Below are positions 63,048-64,000 of a stretch of 64,000 nucleotides of DNA, in pieces. A program made the translations under genes and the position numbers. The notes beneath the pieces were generated by a model. That model searched no databases. It had not been told where the DNA came from and saw only the letters and a list, made by a program, of their open reading frames with translations. Source of the stretch: Nocardioides luteus (GTDB lineage Bacteria; Actinomycetota; Actinomycetes; Propionibacteriales; Nocardioidaceae); the NCBI RefSeq assembly GCF_014648595.1, contig NZ_BMRK01000017.1, forward strand, positions 18,038 through 82,037, read 5' to 3'. Position 1 is the first letter of the stretch. Each line of letters begins with the position of its first letter.

Positions 63048-63925
63048 GCGACGACGCCACCACCGAGGTCTTCGTCGCCCACCGCAACCTCCTCTTCACC
63101 GTCGCCTACGAGATGCTCGGCTCGGCCGCCGACGCCGAGGACGTGCTCCAGGAGACCTGGCTGCGCTGGGCCGACGTACCGCTGGAGGAGGTCCGCGACC
63201 ACCGCGCCTATCTCGTCCGGATCACCACCCGCCTCGCACTCAACCGCATCCGGACGCTGTCGCGTCGCAAGGAGACCTACGTCGGGCCGTGGCTGCCCGA
63301 GCCGCTGCTGACCGCGCCGGACGTCGCCGAGGACGCCGAGCTCGCCGACTCGCTCTCGACCGCGGTGCTGCTCGTGCTGGAGACGCTGTCGCCGACCGAG
63401 CGGGCGGTCTTCGTGCTGCGCGAGGTCTTCGCGCTCGGTTACGACGAGATCGCGGCGGCTGTCGACAAGTCGCCGGCCGCGGTGCGTCAGATCGCCCACC
63501 GGGCGCGCGACCACGTCGCCGAGCGCCGGCCCCGGGAGTCGGTCTCCGCGGCCGAGGCACGGCACGCGCTCGAGCGGTTCCGTGACGCCGCGACCGGCGG
63601 TGACCTGCAGTCGCTGCTGGACGTGCTCGCGCCCGACGTCGTGCTCTTCTCCGACGGCGGGGGAGTGGTGCAGGCCGCCCGCAACCCGATCCACGGCGCC
63701 GACAAGGTGCTGCGGTTCTTCGCCGGCCTGGCGACGAAGTATGGCATCCCGCGCTTCGAGCTCACCGAGGTCAACAGCGCCCCGGGCATGCTCCTCTACT
63801 TCGATGAGGAGGTCGACGGCGTCGTCACCCTGCACGTCGAGGACGGCCTCGTCACCGGCCTCTACTACGTCCGCAACCCCTCCAAGCTCAGCGGCGTGGC
63901 CGAACAGGTCCACCTCGAACGCTGA
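63044..63925 (+). CDS. sigJ: ECF41-type RNA polymerase sigma factor (SigJ-like)
   Basis: 293 residues: sigma region 2 (about 8-75; GSAADAEDVLQETWLRWADV), region 4 (about 105-160; LSPTERAVFVLREVFALGYD, then EIAAAVDKSPAAVRQIAHRA) and a C-terminal SnoaL-like domain (about 175-290; DVLAPDVVLFSDGGG, HVEDGLVTGLYYVRNPSKL). In ECF41 sigmas this extension replaces the anti-sigma factor and controls activity. Translation is coupled to the upstream CMD gene by ATGA, and TAGGGT 7 bases before the ATG may also give a separate leaderless transcript. The symbol follows mycobacterial SigJ, the same architecture. Confidence 0.9.
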   Translation: MSDDATTEVFVAHRNLLFTVAYEMLGSAADAEDVLQETWLRWADVPLEEVRDHRAYLVRITTRLALNRIRTLSRRKETYVGPWLPEPLLTAPDVAEDAELADSLSTAVLLVLETLSPTERAVFVLREVFALGYDEIAAAVDKSPAAVRQIAHRARDHVAERRPRESVSAAEARHALERFRDAATGGDLQSLLDVLAPDVVLFSDGGGVVQAARNPIHGADKVLRFFAGLATKYGIPRFELTEVNSAPGMLLYFDEEVDGVVTLHVEDGLVTGLYYVRNPSKLSGVAEQVHLER

Positions 63926-64000
63926 CTCGGCGCGTCTGCCCCGTGATTCGCCGAGTCGGCGCGTCTGTCTCGCTGGGAGTCGTCGAGTCGGCGCGTTTGC
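63924..64000. repeat. Left arm of a 32-bp-class phased array, cut by the window end
   Basis: Units start at 63924, 63953 and 63985 (spacings 29 and 32) and follow GAGTCGGCGCGTCTGCCCC, nearly the unit of the 26.2-kb array. The first overlaps the sigma-factor stop codon. The centre and right arm are predicted beyond the window. Confidence 0.75.

Overview
The window is chromosomal DNA of a high-GC actinobacterium. The gene order argS-lysA, hom-thrC-thrB-rho-rpmE-prfA-prmC-tsaC-wecA and the atpIBEFHAGDC operon, together with NucS, a DUF2550 protein, DUF222-HNH and a crotonyl-CoA carboxylase/reductase, fits Propionibacteriales. Nocardioidaceae (a Nocardioides-like species) is my best guess; the genus is inference. 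I found no tRNA, rRNA, prophage, insertion sequence, CRISPR array or cas gene.

Layout. 1-16 kb: Arg-tRNA synthetase, diaminopimelate decarboxylase, threonine biosynthesis, Rho with a long low-complexity insertion, L31, RF1, PrmC, threonylcarbamoyl-AMP synthase and a WecA-type transferase. 16-24 kb: the whole F1Fo ATP synthase operon. 24-31 kb: membrane protein, MFS transporter, SWIM/SNF2 helicase, TrmB/LuxR-type regulator and PduO-type cobalamin adenosyltransferase. 31-43 kb: ethylmalonyl-CoA mutase, a Tat-exported nucleotidase, NucS and two unusual multi-module 3-hydroxyacyl-CoA dehydrogenases. 42-54 kb: accessory genes (TetR with a serine hydrolase, DUF222-HNH beside a repeat cluster, a two-component system, transporters, a coiled-coil protein coupled to an AI-2E exporter). 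53-58 kb: ccr, epimerase, thiolase and meaB. 58-64 kb: PH-domain protein, CnoX-like thioredoxin, LysR/EamA pair, NUDIX, and an ECF41-type sigma factor with a carboxymuconolactone decarboxylase-family partner.

How genes work together. Thiolase, hydroxyacyl-CoA dehydrogenases, ccr, epimerase and ecm are steps of the ethylmalonyl-CoA pathway for C2 assimilation. The adenosyltransferase and MeaB supply and protect its coenzyme B12. Four of these loci share an 18-bp palindrome, GGTTACT-N4-AGTAACC, in their upstream regions, which suggests one local regulator not encoded here.

Most striking observation. Five intergenic elements (12.4, 26.2, 38.5, 58.1 and 63.9 kb) are dyad-symmetric arrays. Short units anchored on a CCGAG-like core repeat at exactly 21 bp (two helical turns) or 32 bp (about three turns), then repeat in inverted orientation at the same period around one centre. 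All abut the stop codon of a plus-strand gene. I do not recognise this family. Other signals are a perfect DasR-type (dre) palindrome at 29.6 kb, an ECF41-like promoter before its own operon, and about 17 genes whose -10 box sits 6-7 bases before the start codon, implying leaderless mRNAs.
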